64,000 nucleotides of DNA from DASREM01 sp035652095 (GCA_035652095.1 DASREM010000024.1:18460-82459), one strand, 5' to 3'. Counted from the first letter of the stretch, positions 54,548-63,669 are shown. The notes: a model not told the origin generated them from the sequence alone. Numbers and translations: made by a program.

Positions 54548-55606
54548 ATGATCCTGGATGCTCTCCATCGCATCGCCAATCACCGCCAGTCGCTCAGCCG
54601 CGATGAAGCGCGCACGGTTATGACCGAGGTGCTGCATGGGGAATGCACGGATGCTCAAGTGGGCGCGTTCCTCGTGGCTTTGCACATGAAAGGCGAGACC
54701 GTCGAGGAAATTGTCGGCTTCGCCGAAGCCATACGTGCGGCTGCGACTCCTTTGCGCTGGCGCGAAGGATCTGCCGTTTACGTGAGTGGAACTGAACGCG
54801 ATGCCCTGGTGGATACTTGTGGAACAGGTGGAGATACCAGCGGCACTTTCAATATCTCGACGGCAACAGCGCTGGTCGTGGCCGGCGCCGGTGTGCGTGT
54901 GGCCAAGCACGGCAACCGCAGCGTAACTTCCAAATGCGGATCCGCGGACGTTATGGAGGCCCTGGGAGTAAAAATCGACCTGGTGCCCTCCAAAGTCTCT
55001 GAGTGCCTGGAAAAAGTTGGCATCGCCTTCTTGTACGCGCCAGCGATGCACTCTGCGATGAAGTTTGTTCAGCCCGCGCGACGCGAACTCCGGCTGCGCA
55101 CCGTCTTCAACCTCCTGGGGCCGCTTACCAATCCCGCTCACGCCTCGGCCCAGGTAGTCGGAGTGTATTCCTTACAGCTGGTCGAAAAGCTCGCGGAGGC
55201 TTTGAGCATGCTGGGCTTGCATCGAGCGTTGGTAGTCCACGGACTCGACGGCCTGGACGAGATCAGCATCAGCACCCGCAGCCGAATCGCGGAAGTCCGC
55301 GATGGCATCGTGCGCACCCTGGAGGTAGACCCGGAGGACTTTGGAATGACACGCGCCCCGCTGTCGGCCATTGCCGGCGGAGATGCCGCGGCCAACGCTG
55401 CGATTATTCAAGAGGTAATCACCGGCGCGAAATCCGCAAAACGTGACGTAGTACTGCTGAATTCGGCGGCAGCATTGGTCGCCGCTGGGCGCGCCGAGAC
55501 CCTCGGCGAAGCCATACCGATCGCGGCCCACTCCATTGATTCCGGTGCAGCGCTGGAGAAGCTCCAGGCCCTGGTGGCATTTACCAATCCTGCTCCTCGA
55601 AGCTAG
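54548..55606 (+). CDS. trpD: Anthranilate phosphoribosyltransferase
   Basis: A 352-residue enzyme of tryptophan synthesis that moves phosphoribose from PRPP to anthranilate. The PRPP-binding segment VDTCGTGGDTSGTFNIST is present, with KHGNRSVTSKCGSADVMEALG after it and FNLLGPLTNPA further on. No other trp gene is in the window apart from the trpS synthetase gene. Start ATG 54548. Confidence 0.95.
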   Translation: MILDALHRIANHRQSLSRDEARTVMTEVLHGECTDAQVGAFLVALHMKGETVEEIVGFAEAIRAAATPLRWREGSAVYVSGTERDALVDTCGTGGDTSGTFNISTATALVVAGAGVRVAKHGNRSVTSKCGSADVMEALGVKIDLVPSKVSECLEKVGIAFLYAPAMHSAMKFVQPARRELRLRTVFNLLGPLTNPAHASAQVVGVYSLQLVEKLAEALSMLGLHRALVVHGLDGLDEISISTRSRIAEVRDGIVRTLEVDPEDFGMTRAPLSAIAGGDAAANAAIIQEVITGAKSAKRDVVLLNSAAALVAAGRAETLGEAIPIAAHSIDSGAALEKLQALVAFTNPAPRS

Positions 55607-55615
55607 AACTGTTAC

Positions 55616-56107
55616 TCAGGACCGCGCCGGCTTGCTCATCTCTTTCTTGAGCCTCTCGATTTGCGCGAGATGTTCAGCCCCGTGCTCCGCCATCTTCGCG
55701 ACAATTTCCGCCAAGGTCATTCCGCGGTTCATTTCCGGGTGAAACGCCGATTTCTGCAGATCCTCTGATTTCAGGCGCCGTAACAGTTGCAGGTTCGCGT
55801 GACGATTCAGGCCATAGGCGGCGATCAACTCCGGGACAGTCGATTGCATGTAACCCAGGTTGCGGGCCCACGCGTTCTGATCCATGGGAGCAATCACCGG
55901 CTTCTCATCTGCCAGAATCTGGCGAATTCGGTAAGCGTAGACGATTTCAATGTCGGCAAGATGCCCGAGCACCTCGAGAATGCACCATTGCTTTGGGGAC
56001 GGCTTGTAACGCAGCACTTCCTCGGTCAAGCCGGACGCCGCCATCGCAATCTGCTTGGGGCTGGCCTCAGCGGCTTCAATATTCTTCTTGAACTCTGCTT
56101 CCGTCAT
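55616..56107 (-). CDS. DinB-family protein
   Basis: A 163-residue four-helix protein of the DinB/YfiT-like superfamily. The three metal His are likely in ILEVLGHLADIEIVYA and KMAEHGAEHLAQIERL. Family members are thiol-transferases or metal-dependent hydrolases of unclear substrate. The ATG at 56107 overlaps the stop of the beta-CASP gene (ATGA). The open frame upstream to 56254 belongs to that gene and is not part of this protein. Confidence 0.88.
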   Translation of the reverse strand: MTEAEFKKNIEAAEASPKQIAMAASGLTEEVLRYKPSPKQWCILEVLGHLADIEIVYAYRIRQILADEKPVIAPMDQNAWARNLGYMQSTVPELIAAYGLNRHANLQLLRRLKSEDLQKSAFHPEMNRGMTLAEIVAKMAEHGAEHLAQIERLKKEMSKPARS

Positions 56108-57537
56108 ACGACCTGCACTTTCTGCATCCACTCTGCGACTTGCACGTTCCAACCTAACTGGCGGCTCATGGTGTCCCGCAGTTGAGACGCCGCATCGCCG
56201 TCTCCATGCACCAGGTAGGTCGTGGCCGGCTTGTTGGAGAACGTGCCCAGCCACTCCAGCAACTCCGGAGTGTCTGCGTGATCACTGAACTGCTCGAAGG
56301 CGGCAATCTCGGCGCGAATGGGCACTATCTCTCCGTAAATCTTCACCTCGGGCGCTCCGCTTTTGATGGAAAAGCCGCGCGTGCCGGGCGCCTGGAACCC
56401 GATGAAGATGATGGTATTTCTCGGATCCGGCAACCGTTGCGCGAGATGGTGCTGAATTCGCCCGCCAGTCACCATCCCGCTCGACGAAATGATTACCGAT
56501 GGAAACTGGCTCTGGTTGATCCTCTTGGACTCCTCCGGAGTGGATGCAAACGTGAACCCCGGCCAGTCCAGCGGAGATCCGTACTTGGTAATCAGCGCTT
56601 TCGTTTCTTCGCTGAATTCCTCTGAATGTTTCAGAAAGATTTTCACCGCCTGGATGGCCATGGGACTGTCGCAGTACACCGGGATGCGCGGCATCTGTTG
56701 CGACTCCATGAGTTCCTTCAGGATGAACAAAAATTTCTGAGTTCGTTCAACCGCGAAGGCGGGCACCACAACCGAACCTCCGCGCTCTGCAGTGCGGCGA
56801 ATGAGGGCGCCAAGTTTTGGGCGGGGATCTTCGGCCGGATGCTGCCGGTTCCCGTAAGTCGATTCCATCACCAGCAGATCCGCGGACTCGCCGGACGGCG
56901 GACCTGAGGCTACAACCTTGCCCGGCGCAACGTGGCGATTGCGCACTCGGCCAATATCACCGCTGAAGAGCAAGCGCCGATTCCGCCCGCCACTGTTCAG
57001 CGTGAGTTCGACCATGGACGATCCCAGGATGTGTGCCGCCCGCACAAAACGGAAACTCATCTCCGGACACAGCTGCTTGCTCTGTTCAAAGGGGACGGGC
57101 TGAAAGTAGGGCAGGCAATCCAGCGCTTCCTGGAAGGTGTACAGCGGCAATGCGGGATCGTGCTTCGACTTGTGATGCTTGTTATAGAACGCCGCGTCTT
57201 CTTCCTGCAGATGGCCGGAATCCGGAAGCAGAATTCCGCACAGGTCTATGGTGGCCGGAGTCGCGTAGATCCGTCCCCGAAAACCCTCCTTAACCAGGCG
57301 CGGAATCCATCCGCAGTGGTCGAGGTGCGCATGAGTGAGGACCACCGCGTCAATATCAGCGGCCGGAATCGGCGTTGGTTGCCAGTTTCGTTCTCGCCAC
57401 TCTTTCGGCCCCTGGAACAGGCCGCAGTCGATCAGGATCTGAAATCCATTCTTCCCGCTCCCATCGGAAGCGGTGTTGATCAGGTGCTTGGAACCGGTCA
57501 CGGTGCCGGCTGCGCCCAGAAATTGTAGATAGGCCAA
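56104..57537 (-). CDS. Beta-CASP metallo-beta-lactamase-fold RNA-processing nuclease
   Basis: A 477-residue protein with the MBL zinc motif THAHLDHCG (His69, His71, Asp73, His74), then a beta-CASP region and a C-terminal RMMBL motif (SDHADTPELLEWL and VHGDGDAASQLRD). This is the Ysh1/CPSF73-like RNase group in bacteria. The start is TTG 57537, supported by AAGGAG six bases upstream, since no ATG fits. It precedes dinB with stop-start overlap. Confidence 0.92.
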   Translation of the reverse strand: MAYLQFLGAAGTVTGSKHLINTASDGSGKNGFQILIDCGLFQGPKEWRERNWQPTPIPAADIDAVVLTHAHLDHCGWIPRLVKEGFRGRIYATPATIDLCGILLPDSGHLQEEDAAFYNKHHKSKHDPALPLYTFQEALDCLPYFQPVPFEQSKQLCPEMSFRFVRAAHILGSSMVELTLNSGGRNRRLLFSGDIGRVRNRHVAPGKVVASGPPSGESADLLVMESTYGNRQHPAEDPRPKLGALIRRTAERGGSVVVPAFAVERTQKFLFILKELMESQQMPRIPVYCDSPMAIQAVKIFLKHSEEFSEETKALITKYGSPLDWPGFTFASTPEESKRINQSQFPSVIISSSGMVTGGRIQHHLAQRLPDPRNTIIFIGFQAPGTRGFSIKSGAPEVKIYGEIVPIRAEIAAFEQFSDHADTPELLEWLGTFSNKPATTYLVHGDGDAASQLRDTMSRQLGWNVQVAEWMQKVQVV

Positions 57538-57596
57538 GATCGCTCCTTGAAAAAAACCATTTTAGCCGCCTGTACCCGAAATCTCAGTTGCACGTT

Positions 57597-59312
57597 CTAT
57601 TGGGGTGCAGGCAGAGAAACATTCAGCGAGTTATTGGTGAGATCGCTCTCGGGCACGCTTCCATCATTGATCTGCACTCGTTCCGGGCTCGATGGGATCT
57701 CAATGCGGATCGAAGCCCTTCCCTTCGCGGGGACCTGCAAACGTTTGGTCACTTCTCCGATATCCCCAAACAGCCGCACAGGCACTTCAGCGCCGGCGTT
57801 CCCGAGATTCTCGACGGTAACGGTGACAATGTACCCGCCGTTTAGTATGGCGCGCGGAACGGCTGCCGCGACCCGAAAGTCGGGAAGGCCTTTGTCCCGA
57901 TACACCCAGTCATCGAAGAACCATTCCAGGTCGCGCTTGCTCGCCGATTCGATCAGGCGTTGCATATAGGCTGGATCTTTGTCCTCGCTTGGCGCGTACG
58001 CGGCAAGCGACTTCCTCAGCGCCGGATCGCCCACCATGTCGCGCAACATCCACCACACATACATCGCCTTGCTGCGATAGAACTCCTGCAAGCTGGTGTT
58101 AATGAGCGACTGTTCAGCAGCGCTCGCGGCTTGATGCTCTTCGGCTACCGATTTTTCGGCCTGCGCCACTGCGCTTCGGTGCAGGCCCATGAAGTCCAGC
58201 GCCGCCTGGCGGCCGGATTGCTGTTCGCGATACGCGGCTTGCGCAAAATGCGCGAGACCCTCACCCATCCAGAGACGCGTGGAAGCAAAAGCGGCATGCG
58301 AGAGCTGGTGCACCGCGGTCATCTGAGCCAGACGTGAATCCCCGGCGATGCTCAAGGGAGCAAGCAGCAGTGTCCCGGATTCGAATGGGGCAGCCTCAGG
58401 ATCGTTAAGCTCCACCACACGTACTTTGCGGGATGTCGCTCCGAACCAATCCCGCACAAAAGGCTCGGCGAGTTCGGCGGCAAGCGCATAATCCTCGGCA
58501 GCGCTCTTGTTCTCCGGTCTGTAATAGATATCCGCTCGTTGCCGGTTCAGGAACTGGTATTTTCCGATCACGAACAATGGCGCTCTTGGGCCGAGCGGGG
58601 CGAAGTCATGTTGCTGGCAGGAATCCCCGCTCGCGTTGTGACTTGCCTTAACGTCCCCCGCGGAGTCGTTCATGAACACCGTCTGCGCCTCAGAATTTTC
58701 GACGCACAGATTGACGTGCATTTCCGACGACTGCTCCCGTCTCTGCCACCGCCCCACCGCCTCGAACACCGTGCTTCCCTCGGAGAGGTTGGCGGATTCT
58801 GTGGCGACCGGATACCAGAGCACATATCCCATCCCTCGAACTGCAGTGTAGGATTCGCCGATCTGGTCCCAATCGCTGTGCCTGGCATCGGCTTCTGGCA
58901 CCCCGATGCGCGTAAGCCGGGTCGCATCGGGCGGGATCGTCCCTTCATAGCCGAGATCAAGCTGGATCGTTCCCCGCGCTGGAACTTGCTGGGGCAAGGT
59001 GACGATCGCTTCAGAAACCGCGCCGGTGTGATCGACGTCGGAGGTGTAGGGCTGAGAGACAAATTGCAGTGGCTTGCCGGCGCTTTGGATGGACCTCCAG
59101 GCAAGCGTGGATGAAATCTGAAGAGAGACATTCCTTTGCGGCGCACTGGAATCATTGCGCAGCGTAACTTTCCCGCGCACCGCAAGTCTTTGCTGAGACT
59201 GTTCGACTCGGGCTTCGAGATCGTAGTTCGTGAAGCTGAAGGCCTCACGGTCAAGCCCCGTGCAGGTCACAGGAAAAACCACAGTAAGCAGTAAATACAA
59301 CAGTAATTTCAT
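57597..59312 (-). CDS. Exported M1/MA-clan-like protein with degenerate active site
   Basis: A 571-residue exported protein with a short signal (LLLYLLLTVVFPVTC). The N-terminal half is beta-rich. The gluzincin-type helix carries HQLSH at 335-339, where the second residue of HEXXH should be the catalytic Glu; a third ligand Glu351 is in WMGEGLAHF, as in peptidases of the MA_2 type. C-terminal DLEWFFDDWVYRDKGLPDFRV resembles the end of M1 enzymes. With Gln in place of Glu, normal peptidase activity is unlikely; a binding or scaffold role is possible. Confidence 0.8.
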   Translation of the reverse strand: MKLLLYLLLTVVFPVTCTGLDREAFSFTNYDLEARVEQSQQRLAVRGKVTLRNDSSAPQRNVSLQISSTLAWRSIQSAGKPLQFVSQPYTSDVDHTGAVSEAIVTLPQQVPARGTIQLDLGYEGTIPPDATRLTRIGVPEADARHSDWDQIGESYTAVRGMGYVLWYPVATESANLSEGSTVFEAVGRWQRREQSSEMHVNLCVENSEAQTVFMNDSAGDVKASHNASGDSCQQHDFAPLGPRAPLFVIGKYQFLNRQRADIYYRPENKSAAEDYALAAELAEPFVRDWFGATSRKVRVVELNDPEAAPFESGTLLLAPLSIAGDSRLAQMTAVHQLSHAAFASTRLWMGEGLAHFAQAAYREQQSGRQAALDFMGLHRSAVAQAEKSVAEEHQAASAAEQSLINTSLQEFYRSKAMYVWWMLRDMVGDPALRKSLAAYAPSEDKDPAYMQRLIESASKRDLEWFFDDWVYRDKGLPDFRVAAAVPRAILNGGYIVTVTVENLGNAGAEVPVRLFGDIGEVTKRLQVPAKGRASIRIEIPSSPERVQINDGSVPESDLTNNSLNVSLPAPQ

Positions 59313-59333
59313 GGAGTTGTCAGTCGGGCCAAT

Positions 59334-60068
59334 TTAACGCGGTTTCCCTCTCTGCCGCACAACTTCATACAACATCACTCCGGCTGCGACCGATACATTC
59401 AGCGACGAGACCTTCCCCAGCATAGGAATGGAAACCACAAAATCGCATTTCTTTCTTACCAGCTCATGCACGCCCTTGCCCTCGGCGCCCAGGACAATCG
59501 CGCAATCCATCTTGTAGTCGAGTGAATCATAGGACTGGGTGCCGCGTTCATCCAGGCCAACAACCCATATGTTTTTGTCCTTCAGTTCATCCACGGTACG
59601 CGCAATGTTCGTGACTCTCGCGATTGGCAGATGCTCGCTGGCGCCCGCCGACGCCTTGGTCACAACCGGCGTGACCCCGACGGCGCGGCGCTCCGGGATG
59701 ACGACGCCGTCGGCTCCGGCTGCGTCGGCGGTGCGAAGAATCGCTCCCAAGTTGTGAGGATCTTCAATTCCATCCAACAAGACTAGTAGCGAATGCTCTC
59801 CGCGTTTGGCGGCGATCACATCATCCAGTTCGTTGTATTGTTTGCCGGAGGTGACTGCCACGACTCCCTGGTGGGCGTTGTTGCCCGCCATGCGGTCCAG
59901 TTCCGGACGTCCAACGAACCGCACCGCAACCCCAATGCGGCGGCATTCCTCCACCACTCGTTGCAGCCGCAGATCGTGGCGTTCTTTGGCGACCCCCACC
60001 CACTCGAATGCGCGTCCGCGAGCTTTCAAGGCCTCTGACACTGCATTGATGCCATAGATGATGTTCAT
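59334..60068 (-). CDS. rlmB: 23S rRNA (guanosine-2'-O-)-methyltransferase RlmB
   Basis: A 244-residue SpoU/TrmH-family enzyme that methylates G2251 of 23S rRNA. The N-terminal substrate domain starts IYGINAVSEAL; the SPOUT knot shows LLDGIEDPHNLGAILRTADAAG, VLGAEGKGV and SLNVSVAAGVMLYE. It is 21 bases upstream of the M1-like gene and divergent from the thiolase gene. Confidence 0.95.
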   Translation of the reverse strand: MNIIYGINAVSEALKARGRAFEWVGVAKERHDLRLQRVVEECRRIGVAVRFVGRPELDRMAGNNAHQGVVAVTSGKQYNELDDVIAAKRGEHSLLVLLDGIEDPHNLGAILRTADAAGADGVVIPERRAVGVTPVVTKASAGASEHLPIARVTNIARTVDELKDKNIWVVGLDERGTQSYDSLDYKMDCAIVLGAEGKGVHELVRKKCDFVVSIPMLGKVSSLNVSVAAGVMLYEVVRQRGKPR

Positions 60069-60149
60069 CGAAATTTCAGTTTATCAGCAGCTCAACGCCA
60101 TCCCTGTGCTGCATCGTTCCTGTTAGACTGAAGGGTTTGGAGGTGTGGT

Positions 60150-61334
60150 TTGGGCGACGTGTACATCCTTTCGGCGGTGCGGACTCCCATCGGAAAATTC
60201 GGCGGATCTCTTGCCAGCCTTACCGGCGCCGACATGGGCGTGATCGCAGCCAAAGCGGCCATCGAGCGCGCCGGAGTTCGCCCCGAGCAAATTGAAGAAA
60301 GTATCTTTGGCAACGCCCGTCAGGCTGGCGGCGGGCCCAATCCCGCGAGGCAGATCTCAATCCGCAGCGGGGTTCCCCAGACCGTTCCCGCCTACACCGT
60401 AAACAAAGCTTGCGCCTCAGGAATGAAGTCCATCGCGCTGGGCTTTCACGAGATCGCAACCGGCGGTCTCGATTGCGTGCTTGCGGGGGGAACGGAGTCG
60501 ATGTCGCGGCTTCCCTATTATCTCGATGGAGCACGCTGGGGATATCGCCTGGGCAACCAGGAACTCGTCGATGGCATGTACCGCGATGGGTTCTTCTGCC
60601 CCATGGCAAAAATGGTAATGGGCGAAACTGCCGAGGTTCTGGCGGAGCAGTACAAGATCTCCCGCGACGAACAGGACCAGTTCGCATTGTGTTCGCAAAC
60701 ACGGGCCGCAGCAGCAATTGAAGCGGGAAGATTCGACGCTGAACTGGTGCCGGTCACGATTGAAAGCAAAAAAGGCACTCAGGTCTTCAGTCGCGACGAG
60801 CATCCATTCATCGGCGCAACCATGGAGAAAATGGCCAAGCTTCCGCCAGTCTTCTCGAAGACCGGAACTATTAGCGCGGGAAACTCATCCGGCATTACCG
60901 ATGGCGCCGCGGCTGTCGTTCTCGCCGGTGAAGCGTTCATCAAGCAGAACAACCTCAAGTCGCTGGCACGAATACTCGCCACCACCTCGGCAGGCGTGGA
61001 CCCCAGGATCATGGGCATCGGGCCCGTTCCTGCAATCCGGAAACTGGAAGAAAAATATCAACTTCGCCTCGGGGACTTCGACCTGGTCGAACTCAATGAG
61101 GCCTTCGCTGCCCAGGTTCTTGCGTGCGATCGCGAGCTGCACTTGGATCGCGCAAGGCTCAACGTCAACGGTGGAGCAATCGCGCTCGGGCACCCGATCG
61201 GGTGCACCGGCACGCGCATTACGGTGACGCTGCTCCATGAAATGCTCAGGAGAAAAGCCCAGCGCGGGCTGGCAACTCTGTGTGTTAGCGGCGGCATGGG
61301 TATGACGCTGGCCATTGAGAATACAACCAATTGA
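60150..61334 (+). CDS. Thiolase (acetyl-CoA C-acetyltransferase)
   Basis: A 394-residue thiolase. The catalytic triad is complete: Cys88 (NKACASG), His348 (GHPIGCTG) and Cys378 (CVSGGMG). ILSAVRTPIGKFGGSL is the normal N-terminus. The start is TTG 60150 with GGAGG eight bases upstream. Synthetic acetoacetyl-CoA or degradative use cannot be separated without context; no other beta-oxidation gene is adjacent. Confidence 0.93.
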   Translation: MGDVYILSAVRTPIGKFGGSLASLTGADMGVIAAKAAIERAGVRPEQIEESIFGNARQAGGGPNPARQISIRSGVPQTVPAYTVNKACASGMKSIALGFHEIATGGLDCVLAGGTESMSRLPYYLDGARWGYRLGNQELVDGMYRDGFFCPMAKMVMGETAEVLAEQYKISRDEQDQFALCSQTRAAAAIEAGRFDAELVPVTIESKKGTQVFSRDEHPFIGATMEKMAKLPPVFSKTGTISAGNSSGITDGAAAVVLAGEAFIKQNNLKSLARILATTSAGVDPRIMGIGPVPAIRKLEEKYQLRLGDFDLVELNEAFAAQVLACDRELHLDRARLNVNGGAIALGHPIGCTGTRITVTLLHEMLRRKAQRGLATLCVSGGMGMTLAIENTTN

Positions 61335-61361
61335 GGGAGCAGCCTCTTAATTCTTCTTGCG

Positions 61362-61391
61362 TTGACCCTGCCGGAAACCGGCCGATATACT
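61362..61391 (+). promoter_or_regulatory. Sigma-70 promoter with dyad in the spacer, for the LytTR regulator
   Basis: TTGACC (61362-61367), an 18-base spacer and TATACT (61386-61391). The spacer contains GCCGG-AAA-CCGGC (61370-61382), a perfect dyad lying between the hexamers where a repressor or MerR-like regulator would act. The start codon follows 26 bases after the -10. Confidence 0.65.
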
Positions 61392-61417
61392 TTTTGCGTG
61401 CGCGAAACGGAGTCTGA

Positions 61418-62203
61418 ATGACCCTCTCAGCCGTAATTGTGGATGACGAGCAGTTGGCCCGTGATGAATTGGCTTACTTGCTGAAGAATTCAGGCGAGGT
61501 CAACGTTGTAGCGCAGGGCAAGAACGGTCTGGAAGGCGTCAGCCTGATTCGCGAGCACAATCCTGACCTGGTCTTCCTTGATGTCCAGATGCCGGGACTG
61601 GACGGTTTTGGCGTCATCAAGAAACTGCTGGACAAGAAGATTCCGCTGCCCAAAATTGTTTTCGCCACGGCCTTCGATCAATACGCGGTCAAGGCTTTCG
61701 AGGTCAACGCAGTCGACTACCTGCTGAAGCCATTCGATAAGAAACGCGTCGCCCAGTCCGTGCAAAAGGCAAAGACGAAATTGGAGGCCGACACTCCTGC
61801 TTCATCATCGGACAGGCTCGAAACCCTGGTACGCATGCTGGAGTCGCAAAAACCGCAGGCTTCCAAGATCCTGCTCAAGTCCGCGGGTCGCATGTTCCTG
61901 GTAAATCAGAAAGACATCTGTTTTGCCTCGATTGAGGATGGAGTGATTTCGGTCGCGACTTCTGGTGCAAGTGGAATGGAGGGTCAGTCCAATTGCCGCA
62001 CTCTGGAAGAACTACTGGAGAGCCTCGATCCAAATTTGTTCTGGCGCGCCCATCGCTCCTATCTCGTGAATATCAACCGGATTAAGGAGGTCGTCCCCTG
62101 GTTTAAGAGTTCCTACCAGTTGCGCATGGACGATAAGAAGCAAACCGAGATCCCGGTCAGCCGGGCTCAGACCAAACGTCTGCGAGAGTTGTTCGGACTT
62201 TAG
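61418..62203 (+). CDS. LytTR-type response regulator
   Basis: A 261-residue two-component regulator. The receiver (about 1-120) has phospho-acceptor Asp55 in VFLDVQMPG, acidic pair Asp9-Asp10, and Lys in YLLKPFD. The C-terminal LytTR DNA-binding domain includes ILLKSAGRMFLVNQKDICFA and RAHRSYLVNINRIKEVVPW. No sensor kinase is next to it in the window. A promoter with an internal dyad precedes it. Confidence 0.94.
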   Translation: MTLSAVIVDDEQLARDELAYLLKNSGEVNVVAQGKNGLEGVSLIREHNPDLVFLDVQMPGLDGFGVIKKLLDKKIPLPKIVFATAFDQYAVKAFEVNAVDYLLKPFDKKRVAQSVQKAKTKLEADTPASSSDRLETLVRMLESQKPQASKILLKSAGRMFLVNQKDICFASIEDGVISVATSGASGMEGQSNCRTLEELLESLDPNLFWRAHRSYLVNINRIKEVVPWFKSSYQLRMDDKKQTEIPVSRAQTKRLRELFGL

Positions 62204-62264
62204 GGCAACTCATTTCTTCGGCATACGCATCCCATGCATTAACTGAACTGTCTCCAATTCACAA

Positions 62265-62309
62265 CGCAGAGACGACCTGGACGTCCACGGTTTTTTAAAC
62301 CGCTCTGCG
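62265..62309. terminator. Bidirectional terminator-like hairpin between LytTR and Crp genes
   Basis: Outer arms CGCAGAG (62265-62271) and CTCTGCG (62303-62309) enclose an inner hairpin CGGTTT-TTT-AAACCG (62288-62302) whose loop and arms contain six Ts in a row. It lies in the 171-base gap between two convergent genes, a usual place for a shared terminator. Confidence 0.5.
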
Positions 62310-62374
62310 CGAGGCTCCTGGAGAATTTGATTCCGGTGCCGCGCTCGTGTCCGCAGGGCACAGAACTGACTGAT

Positions 62375-63400
62375 CTACGAAGCCAGCGCTTCCAGAGCGT
62401 TCTTGTTTCGAATGACCAGGGTGGATCCTTCCAGCCTTATGAATTGCTTTTTCTTCAGGTCCCCCAGGACGCGGGTCACCGTCTCGCGCGAGGAACCGAT
62501 CATTTGTGCCATTTCTTCGTGGGTGAGGCTGGGATGGATCCGGATCTCTCGATCCTTCTCCAGCCCTTCTGCCCACGAGAGCAGCAGGCGCGCCAGCTTT
62601 CCCACCGATGACCGCGCCAGCACCAGGTCGTGGATGTCGCGGTAGGCGGACTGAAATTCGCGGCTCAATATTTGCGCGCAGTGCATTCCAATTTCTCCGC
62701 TGCTCTCCACCAGGCGCTTGAGCGTATCGCACTGCACAAAATTCACCTGGCACGGTCCGGCAGTTTCCGCCGTCAACTCGTAGCAGGAACCGGAAATGAC
62801 GGCGCTCAACCCGAGCACGTCTCCGGGCTCCGCAATTTTCAGGATCAACACCTTGCCGTCGCGTGAGGTGGTGGAGAGCTTGACCCGGCCGGTACATAAC
62901 ACGAAGGCCCCGCGCGGCTTTTGCCCCTCCACAAACAGCACAGCACCTCCTGGGTGGGTGCTTTGGTGGCTAGCGGCGCTGAGCGCGCTGAGCGCTGTTG
63001 GTGAAAGATCGCAAAACCCGCGATTCTGTTTGTGATTACATAAAACACAGCTTTCGATTATGTCCAAGCCGTACGGAGTGTTCATCTCGGCCTCACCAAG
63101 AAAAGTCAATCGGATGTTTTCAGTCAGCAGGCGCGGGGAAACGCATTGTTCCACCTTTCCGGGACAGGGAGACCCAATGCTTTTCATAACTCTGGCAAAA
63201 GAAAATTCTCTCGTTTGCAATAACCAGTCTTGCGCGATGGACTGTCTTGCCGGATCGGGAGATTGCAACGCGTGAACCAGTTCCCAACCCGATCCCGGAT
63301 CTCCGGCTTTTTGCCAAAGCTCACCACAACGATCCAGATCCGAGACGGTATGAGAAGCCGCACAGCGGGGCACCGATTTCTCGCTGTCTACGCGCTCCAT
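62375..63400 (-). CDS. Crp/Fnr-family regulator with unusual N-terminal extension and Cys motif
   Basis: A 341-residue open frame. Residues from about 106 form a Crp/Fnr protein: cNMP-binding beta-barrel (GGAVLFVEGQKPRGAFVLCTGRVKL, AEPGDVLGLSAVISG) and a winged HTH (THEEMAQMIGSSRETVTRVLGDLKKK). Just before the barrel lies C118-x2-C121-x8-C130, reminiscent of the Fnr cluster ligands. The first 105 residues are unusual, with Trp-rich HEAT-like helices (SGWELVHALQSPDPARQ). ATG 63400 overlaps the STAS stop by 13 bases. An internal ATG at 63085, with GGTGAGG five bases upstream, would give a normal 236-residue Crp. Confidence 0.82.
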   Translation of the reverse strand: MERVDSEKSVPRCAASHTVSDLDRCGELWQKAGDPGSGWELVHALQSPDPARQSIAQDWLLQTREFSFARVMKSIGSPCPGKVEQCVSPRLLTENIRLTFLGEAEMNTPYGLDIIESCVLCNHKQNRGFCDLSPTALSALSAASHQSTHPGGAVLFVEGQKPRGAFVLCTGRVKLSTTSRDGKVLILKIAEPGDVLGLSAVISGSCYELTAETAGPCQVNFVQCDTLKRLVESSGEIGMHCAQILSREFQSAYRDIHDLVLARSSVGKLARLLLSWAEGLEKDREIRIHPSLTHEEMAQMIGSSRETVTRVLGDLKKKQFIRLEGSTLVIRNKNALEALAS

Positions 63401-63669
63401 CTCTCCTGAATCTCCGCTACGAGATGTCGGGATTGCGCTCCCTTCCCGTTCAATCTCGCCCCCGCGCTATAAATTTCCGCAAGAAGTGCTTTGCCACGGA
63501 CGTCCACAAAAGTGACCGCGTCCAGGTTGACCAGCAAACATCGGTTCTCCAGCCTGGCCAATACAATTGCCCAGCAGTTCTCCAATTCGGTAACGAAAGA
63601 ACCGGACAGAGACCCCGCTAACCAAAGTGTCACTCCGTGACTTTGTTCCTCGACGCGTATCCGCAACAT
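63388..63669 (-). CDS. STAS-like domain protein without phosphoserine
   Basis: A 93-residue STAS-type domain. Core: LWLAGSLSGSFVTELENCW, LLVNLDAVTFVDVRGKALLAEI. The phospho-site loop reads D56-V-R-G instead of D-S-S-G. Its 3' end overlaps the Crp open frame by 13 bases, so the two are cotranscribed. A sigma-54-like promoter (63685-63700) lies immediately upstream. Confidence 0.78.
   Translation of the reverse strand: MLRIRVEEQSHGVTLWLAGSLSGSFVTELENCWAIVLARLENRCLLVNLDAVTFVDVRGKALLAEIYSAGARLNGKGAQSRHLVAEIQERWSA

Noticed and set aside
62295..62897. 200-residue minus-strand frame overlapping the Crp gene
   Set aside because: Different frame from a gene with clear cNMP-binding and HTH domains; no family features.
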